From contig JAFKFV010000008.1 in the NCBI GenBank assembly GCA_017307955.1, forward strand, positions 1 through 64,000: a stretch of 64,000 bases of DNA, written 5' to 3'. The stretch's first letter is position 1. Every line of letters begins with the position of its first letter. The stretch is from Allobosea sp. GTDB lineage: Bacteria > Pseudomonadota > Alphaproteobacteria > Rhizobiales > Kaistiaceae. The position numbers and the translations under genes are program-made. Below are positions 1-8,531 of this stretch, in pieces. Below the pieces are notes generated by a model. The model did no database searches. It was given only the letters and a program-made list of their open reading frames with translations, and was not told the DNA's origin.

Positions 1-150
1 CGTGTCGATCCTGAGGATCGGGTAGTAGCCATGCCCGACAATGGTCGCGACGCGGATATCGGTGATCTGGAGCTTCGAGGGCTCCGACATCCTGCGCACC
101 GAATTCTCGATGCTGTCGGTGAGCTCAAGGGGTTCGGCGGCGATCGTCAC
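1..150 (-). CDS. Enolase-superfamily (mandelate racemase/muconate lactonizing) enzyme, N-terminal 50 codons
   Basis: Only the first 50 codons are inside the window; the gene runs off the left edge. A GTG start at 150 has a GGAGG ribosome site about 8 nt upstream. The visible peptide contains KLQITDIRVATIVGHGYY followed by PILRIDT, the typical opening strand of the capping domain in mandelate-racemase-type enolases such as sugar-acid dehydratases. Active-site residues lie beyond the edge, so substrate class cannot be judged. It starts 47 nt after the GntR regulator stop and is probably co-transcribed with it. It would be the second enolase-superfamily enzyme of this catabolic locus. Family assignment is good; function is inference. 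Confidence 0.75.
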   Translation of the reverse strand, partial: MTIAAEPLELTDSIENSVRRMSEPSKLQITDIRVATIVGHGYYPILRIDT

Positions 151-197
151 GACATGTCCTCCCAGACCGTCAGTTTCTTTCGGGGGCGATCGGGCGG

Positions 198-902
198 TTA
201 ATCCGCCCTGATAGTGTGATGGGTGCGGCGCACGGCGCGCATCTGCTCGATGATGTGGCGGCCCGAGCCTTCGACATGGCGGGCGATGACCGCCGCGGCA
301 GCTTCGGCGTCATGCGCCTTGATGGCGTCGAGCACCTCGCGATGCTCGCGCATCACCGCCGCCTGGCGGCCGAGCGAGATCGGCAGGCGGCGGCTGATCG
401 CGCCGAGAATCTCGCGATGCTTCCACCAGAGATCGACCGCGTGGCGGTTGTAGTGGCGGTCATACATCGTGCGGTGGAACTGGGTGTCGAGCTGCCCATG
501 CCGCACCGGATCGGCATAGTTGATCGCGACGATCTCTTCCTGCGTCGCCTCGAGGACGGCGATGTCGCCATCCGTGGCGATGCCGACGAAGAAGCGGGTC
601 AGCGCCGGCTCCAGCAACACCTCGATCTCGCAGATGTCGCGGATGAAGTTCTCGTCGATGGGGCGCACGCGGGCGCCGCGATTGGGCGTCATCACCACGA
701 AGCCCTCGCCGCGCAGCTGCTGCAGCGCCTCGCGGACGGGGTTGGTCGAGGTGCCGTGGCGCTCGGCGAGGTCGGCGACGATCAGGCGGGCATTGGCGGG
801 AATGCGGCCGGAGACGATGTCCTCGCGGATCGCCTCATAGACCGAGGCCTCGCGGTCCGGCGCCCCCAGCGCCGGCAACCCAAGGCTCGCGGCAATGCTC
901 AC
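198..902 (-). CDS. GntR-family transcriptional regulator, FadR/FCD subfamily
   Basis: 234 aa with a GTG start. The N-terminal winged helix-turn-helix (about residues 20-85) contains YEAIREDIVSGRIPAN and the recognition region GTSTNPVREALQQLRGEG. The remaining part is an all-helical FCD effector domain (about 95-220), with the acidic and histidine residues (ThrQFHR-type segment, HREVLDAIKAHD) that usually bind a metal and a carboxylic-acid ligand. FCD regulators commonly sense sugar acids or organic acids, which fits the enolase-type dehydratases on both sides. It is the distal regulator of the minus-strand locus and precedes the truncated enolase gene by 47 nt. A 14-bp inverted repeat 83 bp upstream is a candidate autoregulatory operator. 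Confidence 0.9.
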   Translation of the reverse strand: MSIAASLGLPALGAPDREASVYEAIREDIVSGRIPANARLIVADLAERHGTSTNPVREALQQLRGEGFVVMTPNRGARVRPIDENFIRDICEIEVLLEPALTRFFVGIATDGDIAVLEATQEEIVAINYADPVRHGQLDTQFHRTMYDRHYNRHAVDLWWKHREILGAISRRLPISLGRQAAVMREHREVLDAIKAHDAEAAAAVIARHVEGSGRHIIEQMRAVRRTHHTIRAD

Positions 903-984
903 CGGCTGACCCTCGACACGCCCGACCTTCCCCGCTCACCTTGCTGCATCTGCACTGTTGCAGCGCAGCACGCAATCTGACCGA

Positions 985-998
985 AATCGTGTACGATT
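985..998. promoter_or_regulatory. Candidate GntR/FCD operator upstream of the regulator at 198-902
   Basis: AATCGTGTACGATT has perfect 6-bp arms (AATCGT and ACGATT) around a 2-bp spacer. The core TCGTGTACGA resembles the TNGTNTACNA-type sites bound by FCD regulators. It lies 83 bp upstream of the GTG start of the GntR gene. The palindrome is seen directly; the binding protein is inferred. Confidence 0.5.
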
Positions 999-1135
999 CA
1001 TCGCGCTTTCGACACGGCTTGTCCAGTCTCAAACATTGGGCAGCGGCGTCCGGACGCCTTCCGGCTGATCATTCCCTGCGCAATCGGCGCTTTCGTTAGC
1101 CGGCTCCTTTTTATGCCGATCCCCTTCTCCGAAAG

Positions 1136-1171
1136 CTCTCGCGACGGTGCTGGGGCGCACCGCCGCGAGAG
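1136..1171 (-). terminator. Intergenic stem-loop downstream of the GH38-like gene
   Basis: Arms CTCTCGCG and CGCGAGAG, then one a/c mismatch, then CGGTGC and GCACCG around a 6-nt loop. On the minus strand it begins about 55 nt after the hydrolase stop codon and is followed only by a weak pyrimidine stretch. It may be an mRNA-stabilising or processing hairpin rather than an efficient intrinsic terminator. Confidence 0.45.
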
Positions 1172-1225
1172 GGCCGGACAGCCGTGGAGGAGAGAAACCG
1201 GCGGCCGACCCGCGCCGCGCGGGCA

Positions 1226-3829
1226 TCAGCCCGCGACGACGATCCGCGTGAAGGCGCGGGCGGCGACGGGGACCCGGACCCGTCCCGTAGTGACCGCGAA
1301 GTCCTCGATGGCGTCACCGGCGAGCGTCGTCCGCCGCGCGCGCGCGATGCTCACGCTGCCCGAGCCGAGCGCAACCTCGATCGGACGATCCTCCGGATTG
1401 AGCAGCACGAGCGCGACGCCGTCGCCATCTGCCTCGATCTCGGCGAGGAGCGCCGGGCCGGCCTCGATCTCGAGGAGGCTTCCCTTCTCGGCCGCCACCG
1501 GACCACGCCCGGCATAGACATGCGCCGCGAGCGGCTGCGCATGGCCGAGCGCATCGCGGATCGCCTCGCCGACCGGCCGAGCTGCATGCGGGATGAGCGT
1601 GAAGCGGAAGGTGAGCCGGCCGCTCTGGTCAGCCTGGAAGTTGGTCGACCAGTAATTGTTGGTGAGCCAGGCAATGAGAGCCGGCGCCGCGCGGTCGACG
1701 CCGCCGTCGGGCTCCTTCCAGCGGCCGAAGGTGAAGCCGCCGACCTGCCAGAGCGGCGCGTCGGGCGTCGCCACGGTGAGTTCCCCCACCCCGTCGGCGA
1801 TGCGGATATAGCGCTGCGTCGTGATGTAGTGCCGGCTGGCAAAGGGGAGTTGCTCATCGTCGAGGCGGACATTGGCACCCGCCGTCTCGTAGTCGCAGTG
1901 CCAGTTCTCGCCGAGCATCACCGGCAGTGGCAGATAGATGCCATGCGGCGCGGCCTCGGCCACCTTCTCGACGATCGCGTCCACATGCAGCGCCGCCTCG
2001 TCGCCGATGAGGCGCCAGACGACCGTGACCTTGTCGCCGCTTTCGAAGGTGAAGCTCTGCCGGATCTCGGCACGGCCGGCGGCCGTGATCGTTTCGGCGG
2101 CACCGGCGACCCGCGCCGTCTCGCGCTCCGCCACCCAGTCGGTGTGCCAGGCGCGGTTCCAGTCGGCGGTATCGAGATCGACCCGGTCGAAGATCGCCTC
2201 GCGATTGCCCGCCGCCGGCTTTTCGAGGACCGGAACGCCGAAGCGCATACCCTCGGCGGTCCCGACATACTCCTTGCCGTCCAGCGTCAGCGAGGCGAGC
2301 CCGCCCGAAGCGTCGATCTCGGCGCTGATGCGGCCATTGGACAGCGTCGTGCCCGACACCTTTGGCGATGCGGCGATCCTCACATCGCCAGCCGGAATGC
2401 TGACATAGGACAGCGGCGGCAGTGCGAAGGGCTCGCTCCAGATCGCGCGGTCGTCCGGCAGGTCGGACTGGATGACGTCCTGGCGCTGGATGCGGTGCGA
2501 GCTCGGTCCGTGCGGCACGATCGATTCGAGGCCGAAGCCGCCCTGCGGCTCGGGCGCGCCGGCGACCGGCGGCAGATAGGGCAGCTTGACCGACTGGCGC
2601 AGCGGGAAGGGATGCGGGTTGTAGACGAGAAGGCGCGGCTCCTCGCCGCCGGCCGCGCTGGCCAGCGCCTCCAGCCCGTCGCGGCGCAGCATGCGGGCGA
2701 GGCTCGCCCCCTCCGGCGCCAGCGCCAGCTTGAGGAGAAGCTGGGTCCGCGTCTCCGGCGAGAAGGGCTGGTTGATCGAGCGGTCGGCGCCCCAGGTATG
2801 CTCGGCATAGAGGCCGAGCGCGCGGCGCGAGGCTTCGAACAGCGCCGCCTGCCGGCCCGACTTCTGTCCCTTCGGCCAGGCGGCGAGGCCCTCGGCCATG
2901 TCGAGGTCGCGCTGGCCGGCCAATGACTGCGTCGTCTCATGCGCCGTGCTGCCGGCGCCGAAATTCCACCAGTCGGTCCAGTCGCCGCGCATCACCGGCA
3001 GCGTCTCCGCCGGCTCGGCGCGGAAGCGGTCGAATACCTCGGAGAGCGTCGCGAAGCGCAGCCGCACCTTGGGATTGGTGGCGTTGAAGCGGCGGATGAA
3101 GTCCGGCAGCGCCGGCTGCGGCGAACCGTTGTCGTGATAGCGGATATTGGTGATCTGCATCATCAGGAAGGGATGCGGATAGCCGAGATCCTCGAAGCCC
3201 TTGGTGAAGGCCGGCACGCGGCTCTGCGCGTCCTCGAAATCGACTGGCACGCGCAAGAGGCGGTCGGACGTCACGCCATAGATGAAGCCGTTATAGGCGA
3301 GGATCTCGCGGGCCGATGGCGACTGCCAGCGGAAGGCGCGCGGCCAGGGCCTCAGCGCATGGCCGAAATGCTCGTTGATCGCCATGGAAAGACCGGTGAT
3401 GCCGTGGTCGAGCAGCACGTCGACCATGCCCCAGGGCGTGCCGTTGACGTCGGTGTTCATCGCCGAGCGGACGGGAATGCCGAGCTCGCGGAAGAAGGCG
3501 ACCGGCTTCAGCATGTCGCGCAGCATCGCGTGGTCCATGAGCGGCGTCATGTGCCAGCGCATGCCCGCAACCTCGAACTGGCCGCGGTTTACGGCGGCGA
3601 GGAAACGGTCGCGATCGCGGTTGGAAGCGCTCTGCCACCAGTCGAGCGTCACGCCGGTGACCTCGCAGGTCCAGCGGAAGCGCGACTCGTCGTCATAGTC
3701 CGCCGTCGCCTCGGCTATATCGAGCGCCTCGTCGATGAAGCGGCGATGCAGCTCCATCACGACGGGCTGCGGATGCGTGTAGCCGATATCGGTATGCGAG
3801 TGATGGACGAACAGGATTTCGCGGATCAT
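1226..3829 (-). CDS. GH38-like (alpha-mannosidase superfamily) glycoside hydrolase, copy A
   Basis: About 867 aa from the ATG at 3829, which has a GAGGAGAG ribosome site; a further-upstream TTG is less likely. The N-terminal catalytic barrel shows HHSHTDIGYT (His12 and Asp14, metal ligands in GH38), a candidate nucleophile Asp127 in SAMNTDVNG, and an EHTWGA motif that would supply the later metal-binding histidine. A beta-rich mannosidase-type C-terminal half follows. No signal peptide is evident, so it probably acts in the cytoplasm on imported sugars. It is homologous to the hydrolase at 8532-11165 but clearly divergent, so the two may cleave different linkages. Alpha-mannosidase-like fold is well supported; the actual substrate is unknown. 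Confidence 0.8.
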   Translation of the reverse strand: MIREILFVHHSHTDIGYTHPQPVVMELHRRFIDEALDIAEATADYDDESRFRWTCEVTGVTLDWWQSASNRDRDRFLAAVNRGQFEVAGMRWHMTPLMDHAMLRDMLKPVAFFRELGIPVRSAMNTDVNGTPWGMVDVLLDHGITGLSMAINEHFGHALRPWPRAFRWQSPSAREILAYNGFIYGVTSDRLLRVPVDFEDAQSRVPAFTKGFEDLGYPHPFLMMQITNIRYHDNGSPQPALPDFIRRFNATNPKVRLRFATLSEVFDRFRAEPAETLPVMRGDWTDWWNFGAGSTAHETTQSLAGQRDLDMAEGLAAWPKGQKSGRQAALFEASRRALGLYAEHTWGADRSINQPFSPETRTQLLLKLALAPEGASLARMLRRDGLEALASAAGGEEPRLLVYNPHPFPLRQSVKLPYLPPVAGAPEPQGGFGLESIVPHGPSSHRIQRQDVIQSDLPDDRAIWSEPFALPPLSYVSIPAGDVRIAASPKVSGTTLSNGRISAEIDASGGLASLTLDGKEYVGTAEGMRFGVPVLEKPAAGNREAIFDRVDLDTADWNRAWHTDWVAERETARVAGAAETITAAGRAEIRQSFTFESGDKVTVVWRLIGDEAALHVDAIVEKVAEAAPHGIYLPLPVMLGENWHCDYETAGANVRLDDEQLPFASRHYITTQRYIRIADGVGELTVATPDAPLWQVGGFTFGRWKEPDGGVDRAAPALIAWLTNNYWSTNFQADQSGRLTFRFTLIPHAARPVGEAIRDALGHAQPLAAHVYAGRGPVAAEKGSLLEIEAGPALLAEIEADGDGVALVLLNPEDRPIEVALGSGSVSIARARRTTLAGDAIEDFAVTTGRVRVPVAARAFTRIVVAG

Positions 3830-3905
3830 GGGGAGGTCTCTCCTCGAGGGCGGCAAGTCTGATGGCGGTGATTGCGGCCCGCCGGCGGCCGGCGCAGCTG
3901 GGGTT

Positions 3906-4034
3906 CTTCACCTCTCCCTGAGGGAGAGGTCGACGCACCGGAGGTGCGGCGGGCGAGGCGTTACGGACCATCCGGAGAGGTCACGCCCCTCACCCGGACC
4001 TGGGGTCCGACCTCTCCCTTTGTGAGAGGTGAAG
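3906..4034. repeat. 129-bp MITE-like inverted-repeat element
   Basis: The element is bounded by perfect 11-bp terminal inverted repeats (CTTCACCTCTC at 3906-3916 and its complement at 4024-4034). Inside are a 10-bp-arm hairpin at 3910-3930, a 6-bp hairpin at 3934-3948, a small one at 3996-4008 and another at 4010-4030. It fills the gap between the enolase gene and the downstream hydrolase. Related fragments occur near 7125-7155. No coding capacity is seen. Confidence 0.65.
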
Positions 4035-4045
4035 GGGAAGCGTTT

Positions 4046-5287
4046 CTATCTGCCCGGCAGCCGGCCTCCGCGCGACGGGTCGGCGTAGTTCATCTCGGGC
4101 ATGACGCAGTACCAGTCGGGCCGGCCGGGATCGCGGTCATAGGTGTAGCCGCCGAGCGACTTGTAGAGCTCGGCGTACTGGCCGAGCTTGTCGCGATCGA
4201 GCTCGACGCCGAGGCCCGGCCCCTTCGGGAGAGCGATCTTGCCGCCGCGATACTCCATCTTGCCGCCGACGATGATGTCGTCGACGAGATGGTGGTAATG
4301 CGCGTCGGCGGCGAAGCCGAGATTGGGCAGCGCCGCGCCGAGATGCAGCATCGAGGCGAGCTGGATGCCGAGTTCGCCCGAGGAATGCACCGAGGCGCCA
4401 TACTGGAAGGTCTCCAGCACGGTGCCGGCCTTGTGCGCCTGGCGCAGTCCGCCCCAGAAAGTCGTGTCGAGCAGCACCACGTCGACCGCTTCGAGGCGGA
4501 TATTGGCGGCGAGCTGCTCGAAATTGACGACGACGGTGTTGGTGGCGGTCGGCAGGTCGATGGCGCGGCGCAGCCGCCGCATGCCCTCGAGGCCCCAGGT
4601 CGGGTCCTCGAAATAGTCGTTGTTGAGGTCGCGGATCGCCTTGGCGACGCGGATCGCCTCCTCGACGGTCCAGACCCCGTTCGGATCGAGGCGGAGCTTG
4701 TCCTTCGGAAAGGCCTCGCCGAGCGCCTTCATCACCTCGACATCGTGGTCGGGCGGGAAGACGCCGCCCTTCAGCTTATGGACAGTGAAGCCGTAGCGGG
4801 CGGCGAGATCCTTGGCATGCGCCACGATCTCGTCCGCGCTCGTCTCCCCGCCCTTCCCCGTCTTTTCGTCGGCGTAGCGGTAGAAGAGATAGCTCGCGAA
4901 GGGCACTTCCTCGCGCAGCGCGCCGCCGATGAGGTCGCAGGCGCGGATGCCGAGATATTTGCCGGCAACGTCCATGCAGGCCATCTCGATGGCGGCATGC
5001 AGCTGCAGGCGGTTGTTGTAGAGCGAGGCGGTGGGATTCATGATCTTCCACCGCAGCTGCTCCAATTGCAGCGGATCATGGCCGACGAGATAGGGTGTCA
5101 GCCCCGCGATCGCGGCCTCGGCCGACTGGCCGCCGCCGCCCATCTCGCCGAGCCCGACCAGTCCCTCGTCGGTCTCCACCTCGACGATGGTGCGCACGAA
5201 GCGGCCCCAATGCGCGCCATTGGAATGGCGCAGCGGCGCCTCGAGGGGGACGGTGATCGTCGTCGCCTTCAGGTTGGTGATCTTCAT
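4046..5287 (-). CDS. Glucarate-dehydratase-like enolase-superfamily enzyme
   Basis: 413 aa, full length for the family. The capping domain is at about residues 1-130 and the barrel follows. The KxK motif is present (Lys171, Lys173 in HKLKGG). Probable magnesium ligands are Asp201 (LRLDPNG), Glu227 (YFEDP) and Asn250 (TATNTV); an asparagine as third ligand is characteristic of the glucarate dehydratase subgroup. His301 in VHSSGELG sits where the general-acid/base histidine belongs. It probably removes water from a C6 aldaric or aldonic acid to give a keto-deoxy acid. It lies 49 nt after the permease gene stop in a shared minus-strand operon. The exact substrate is inference. Confidence 0.82.
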   Translation of the reverse strand: MKITNLKATTITVPLEAPLRHSNGAHWGRFVRTIVEVETDEGLVGLGEMGGGGQSAEAAIAGLTPYLVGHDPLQLEQLRWKIMNPTASLYNNRLQLHAAIEMACMDVAGKYLGIRACDLIGGALREEVPFASYLFYRYADEKTGKGGETSADEIVAHAKDLAARYGFTVHKLKGGVFPPDHDVEVMKALGEAFPKDKLRLDPNGVWTVEEAIRVAKAIRDLNNDYFEDPTWGLEGMRRLRRAIDLPTATNTVVVNFEQLAANIRLEAVDVVLLDTTFWGGLRQAHKAGTVLETFQYGASVHSSGELGIQLASMLHLGAALPNLGFAADAHYHHLVDDIIVGGKMEYRGGKIALPKGPGLGVELDRDKLGQYAELYKSLGGYTYDRDPGRPDWYCVMPEMNYADPSRGGRLPGR

Positions 5288-5336
5288 GAAAGAGGCGTCC
5301 CTTGCGATGCTGGTCTTTGTGGTGTTGGCGCGCCGG

Positions 5337-6185
5337 TCACCGCTCGCCCATGCCGAGCGTCAGGCCGCGGACGAAGTAGCGCTGCAGAACGAGGAAGAGG
5401 ATGAGGGTGGGCGCACTGCCGACCAGCGTCGCCGCGATCACGGACGGGCCGTCGCTGGCGCCGTAGACGCCCTGCATGCCGGCCAGCGCGACCATGATCG
5501 GGCGCACGCTTTCCGACTTGGTGAGCACGAGGCCGAACAGGAGATCGTTCCAGATCCAGGTGAACTGGATGAGCACCAGGAGGATCAGCGGCGCCTTGGC
5601 CATCGGCATCATGATCCGCCAGAAGGTCGCCCAGGAATTGGCGCCGTCGAGCGCCGCCGCCTCCTGCACCTGCCATGGCACGGTCAGGAAGAAGCCGCGC
5701 ATGACGAAGACGCAGAAGGGGATGGTGATCGCCACATAGAAGGCGATGACGCCGAGCCGCGTGTCGTAGAGCCCGGTGTCGAGATAGAAATTGAACAGCG
5801 GGATCAGGTACATCTGGAAGGGGAAGATGGTGCCGCTATAGATGAGCAGGAACCAGAACATCCCCTGCGGAATGCGCAGCCGCACGATGCCGTAGGCGGC
5901 CATCGCCGAGAGCACGACGGCGATCAGCGAGGCGACGACGCCGTAGATCGCGCTGTTGACGAAGCCGGACGCCATCCCCTTCGCCCAGGCACGGGCGATG
6001 TTGTCGAAGAGGTTGAACGAGGAGGGCGGCGTCAGCGTCGAGGTCGAGGAGAACTCGATCGGCGTCTTCATCGCGCTCATCACGAGCAGCGCGATCGGCA
6101 GCACCCAGAAGACGGTGAGGATCAGGGCGGAGGAAAAGCGCGTCTCGCGGCCGAGCGCGGTCTGTTCGCCGACTTCGGCACTCAT
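5337..6185 (-). CDS. Carbohydrate ABC transporter permease, MalG type
   Basis: 282 aa with six predicted membrane helices, the first near residues 18-38 ([17 protein letters not shown]). The inner-membrane coupling loop [20 protein letters not shown] is the EAA motif that contacts the ATPase. It belongs to the CUT1 family of di- and oligosaccharide importers. The start is the internal ATG at 6185, which overlaps the stop of the upstream permease by 4 nt (ATGA), so the two are translationally coupled; the open frame upstream of this ATG is a shadow of the partner gene. Works with the permease at 6182-7111 and the binding protein at 7192-8451. No ATPase gene is nearby. Confidence 0.92.
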   Translation of the reverse strand: MSAEVGEQTALGRETRFSSALILTVFWVLPIALLVMSAMKTPIEFSSTSTLTPPSSFNLFDNIARAWAKGMASGFVNSAIYGVVASLIAVVLSAMAAYGIVRLRIPQGMFWFLLIYSGTIFPFQMYLIPLFNFYLDTGLYDTRLGVIAFYVAITIPFCVFVMRGFFLTVPWQVQEAAALDGANSWATFWRIMMPMAKAPLILLVLIQFTWIWNDLLFGLVLTKSESVRPIMVALAGMQGVYGASDGPSVIAATLVGSAPTLILFLVLQRYFVRGLTLGMGER

Positions 6186-7111
6186 TGCCGGGCCTCCTGT
6201 TCGAGGACGGAGCGGAGGTAGAAATAGGAGAAGGCGAGCGCGACGACGGAGATCACGACCGCGATGGACGCGCTGTAGCCCTGGTTGAAGAGGATGAAGC
6301 CCTCGCGATACATGGTCACCGCGAGCGTCTCGGAGGCGCGGCCGGGGCCGCCCTGGGTCATCACCCAGATCAGGTCGAAGACCTTGAAGCCGTTGACGAT
6401 GGCGAGCAGCGTCGTGATCACGACATAGGGCATCAGCATCGGCAGGATGATGCGGCGCACCAGGCTCCAGCCCGTGCAGCCCTCGATCTTCGCCGCCTCG
6501 ATCGGCTCCGGCGGCAGGCCCTGCAGCCCGACCAGGAACAGCATCATGTTGAGGCCGGTCTGCTGCCAGGTATAGGTCGCGATCATCGCGAAGGTGTTGG
6601 TCGGCACGTCGAACAGCCAGCGGCTGGCGAGATCGCCGAGGCCGATCGCCCGCAGGATCATGTTCAGGACGCCGTTGTCGTAATTGAAGACGAAGGAGAA
6701 CAGGATGCCGGCCGCGGCCGCGGAAATGGTCGCCGGCAGATAGATCACCGTCTTGAAGAAGCCGCCCCAGCGCACGCGGCTGAAAGCGAGCGCGAAGACG
6801 AGGCCGAGCGTCACCGGGAAGACGACAGCGGCGACGGTCCAGATCACCGTGTTCCTGAGCGAGAGCAGGAAATAGGGGTCCTGGAACAGCGTGCTGAAAT
6901 TCTCGAAGCCGACATAGACGGGGTCGGAGATGCCGTCGAAGCGCGTCAGGCTTCGCCAGGCGGTCAGAACCATCGGATAGAGCAGGAACAGCACCACGAA
7001 CAGCGCCGCCGGCAGCACATAGAGATAGGGCACGATGCGCTGCTTCAGCGGGCGGCCGGGGCTGCGGCGGCGGAGCGCAGGCGCGAGATTCTGGTCGATC
7101 GTCGCTGTCAT
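6182..7111 (-). CDS. Carbohydrate ABC transporter permease, MalF type
   Basis: 309 aa from the ATG at 7111, preceded by an AAGGAAA ribosome site. Six membrane helices are expected, the first at about residues 26-46 (VLPAALFVVLFLLYPMVL). The EAA coupling loop is IEAAKIEGCTGWSLVRRIIL. It pairs with the MalG-type permease in a CUT1 importer. Upstream, about 50 nt away, a strong stem-loop separates it from the binding-protein gene. Such hairpins usually let the binding protein be made in excess over the membrane subunits. Confidence is high for family and low for the sugar carried. Confidence 0.92.
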   Translation of the reverse strand: MTATIDQNLAPALRRRSPGRPLKQRIVPYLYVLPAALFVVLFLLYPMVLTAWRSLTRFDGISDPVYVGFENFSTLFQDPYFLLSLRNTVIWTVAAVVFPVTLGLVFALAFSRVRWGGFFKTVIYLPATISAAAAGILFSFVFNYDNGVLNMILRAIGLGDLASRWLFDVPTNTFAMIATYTWQQTGLNMMLFLVGLQGLPPEPIEAAKIEGCTGWSLVRRIILPMLMPYVVITTLLAIVNGFKVFDLIWVMTQGGPGRASETLAVTMYREGFILFNQGYSASIAVVISVVALAFSYFYLRSVLEQEARQ

Positions 7112-7156
7112 GGGAATTTCCTTCGCCCCTCCCGCGGGAAGAGGTCGGACCGGGGA

Positions 7157-7186
7157 GAACCCCGGCGCCCGAAGACGCCGGGGCAT
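7157..7186 (-). terminator. Stem-loop between binding-protein and permease genes
   Basis: CCCCGGCG at 7160-7167 pairs with CGCCGGGG at 7176-7183 around an 8-nt loop. It starts 9 nt after the binding-protein stop codon on the minus strand and has no clear U-tract. That arrangement fits an mRNA 3-prime stabiliser or partial terminator giving excess binding protein. Confidence 0.6.
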
Positions 7187-7191
7187 GCGCC

Positions 7192-8451
7192 TTACTTCTG
7201 CGTCGCCCAATATTTGTCGGCGAGCGCCTGCAGGTTCTGCTGCACCTGCGGAGCCGTCTCGGGATGCAGCATGAAGTTGCCGAGCTCGTCGACGGCGGCC
7301 TCGGCGATCTGGGGCGGCGTCGCCTCCCAGAAGCGGTTGATCGAGGTGTAGCCGCCGTCATTGATCTCCTTGACGAGATCGGCGATCAGCGGCGACTTGG
7401 CCTTCACGTCCTTGTTGATCGGCGGGAAGTCCTGCGCGTCGACCCAGGCCTGCTGGGCCTTGGACGACATCCAGTAGTCGGCGAGCTTAAGGGCATCTTC
7501 CTTCTGCGCCGAGGCCGAGGCGATGAGCAGCGGGCCGGCCTCGAAGATCACCGACTTCGGCAGGTCCGCCTTCTCGTTCGGCATGATGAAGGCGCCGAGA
7601 TCCTTGGCGTCGAGGCCGGACTGCACGATCGTGTTGGCATACCAGGTGCCGACGAGGATCATGCCGAGCTTGCCCTGCGCCAGCTGGCCGGCCATGGCAT
7701 TGGAGCCCGAGGTGCCGAAGGCGATCGAGGGGTCGGTGAAGTAGCCCTTGCCGATCCAGTCGGCCCAGGTCTTCAGGACGGCCGTGACCTCGGGATCGGT
7801 GTACTTCGCCTGGCCCGTCATCAGCTTGGCGTAGAATTCGGGATTGGAGCGGACGAGCAGCTCCTGGAACCAGATGAAGCTCGGCCAGCGGCCTTCGATC
7901 GTCTGGCCGAACGGCGTGATGCCCTTCTCCTTCAGCGTCGCGGCGACCTTCTCCAGTTCTTCCCAGGTCTTGGGCGGCTCGAGGCCGTTCTCGGCGAAGG
8001 TCTTCTTGTTGTAGAGGACCACCCAGTAGGCGACGAGGTTCGGCACGCCGTAGATCTTGCCGTCGAAGGTGAAGGCCGAGGCGAGCGACGGACTGACGAG
8101 GCCGGCATCAGTATACTTCTTCCAAACCTCGCCGACATCGGTGACGAGCTTGGCGTCGACGAGATCCTTCATGCGGTAGCCGGACCACCAGGCGAAGACG
8201 CCGGGCGCGCTCGGCGTGCGCAGCGCGGCGCGGACCGCCGCCTGATAGGTGCTGGTATCGGCATAGGGCACCAGATTGACGTCGATGCCGACCGCTTCCT
8301 TGGCCGGACCGAGCACCGTCTTGTAGGCGTCGTTCCAGTTGCCCTTGTCATGGTAGAAATCGACGGTCTGCGCCACCGCCGGGCCCGCGAGCGCGGCGAG
8401 CGACGCGGCGATGAGCCCGAGCTTCCTCAGGCCGAGTTTCTTGAGCTTCAT
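7192..8451 (-). CDS. Sugar ABC transporter substrate-binding protein
   Basis: 419 aa from the ATG at 8451 with a GGAGGA ribosome site. A lysine-rich N-terminus and hydrophobic core end in a signal-peptidase site after GPAVA, so the mature protein starts near QTVDFYHDKG and is periplasmic. The fold is the cluster-B (MalE-like) extracellular solute-binding family, with typical segments such as YGVPNLVAYWVVLYNKK and LGMILVGTWYANT. It would deliver a glycan or sugar derivative to the two permeases downstream. The gene sits between a GH38-like hydrolase and the permeases, suggesting that the imported substrate is a glycoside hydrolysed after uptake. Confidence 0.92.
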   Translation of the reverse strand: MKLKKLGLRKLGLIAASLAALAGPAVAQTVDFYHDKGNWNDAYKTVLGPAKEAVGIDVNLVPYADTSTYQAAVRAALRTPSAPGVFAWWSGYRMKDLVDAKLVTDVGEVWKKYTDAGLVSPSLASAFTFDGKIYGVPNLVAYWVVLYNKKTFAENGLEPPKTWEELEKVAATLKEKGITPFGQTIEGRWPSFIWFQELLVRSNPEFYAKLMTGQAKYTDPEVTAVLKTWADWIGKGYFTDPSIAFGTSGSNAMAGQLAQGKLGMILVGTWYANTIVQSGLDAKDLGAFIMPNEKADLPKSVIFEAGPLLIASASAQKEDALKLADYWMSSKAQQAWVDAQDFPPINKDVKAKSPLIADLVKEINDGGYTSINRFWEATPPQIAEAAVDELGNFMLHPETAPQVQQNLQALADKYWATQK

Positions 8452-8531
8452 TCGAGACGTCCTCCTTCGTCCTTCCTCACCGGAACCGGCGGCGCCGGCT
8501 CCGTTGTCATTGCCGCCGAACCCCCGCGGCG

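Larger units (their letters stand above)
903..1225. other. Intergenic region between the GH38-like gene and the GntR gene (323 bp)
   Basis: No convincing gene is present. It contains the leader of the GntR gene with the palindrome at 985-998 and a long hairpin at 1136-1171. ORFs on the plus strand that enter this stretch are shadows of the hydrolase gene. Confidence 0.6.

Noticed and set aside
1184..2926. 580-codon open frame on the plus strand
   Set aside because: Antisense to the GH38-like gene, whose motifs are clear; the plus-strand translation resembles no protein family.
3906..4034. CRISPR-like repeat array
   Set aside because: The hairpins are of different sequence and there are no regular spacers; the structure is one inverted-repeat element.
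5337..7361. Single 674-codon double permease (fusion of the two ABC permeases)
   Set aside because: The first half of that frame is out of frame with the MalF-type gene and gives no membrane protein; the real genes overlap by ATGA in two frames.
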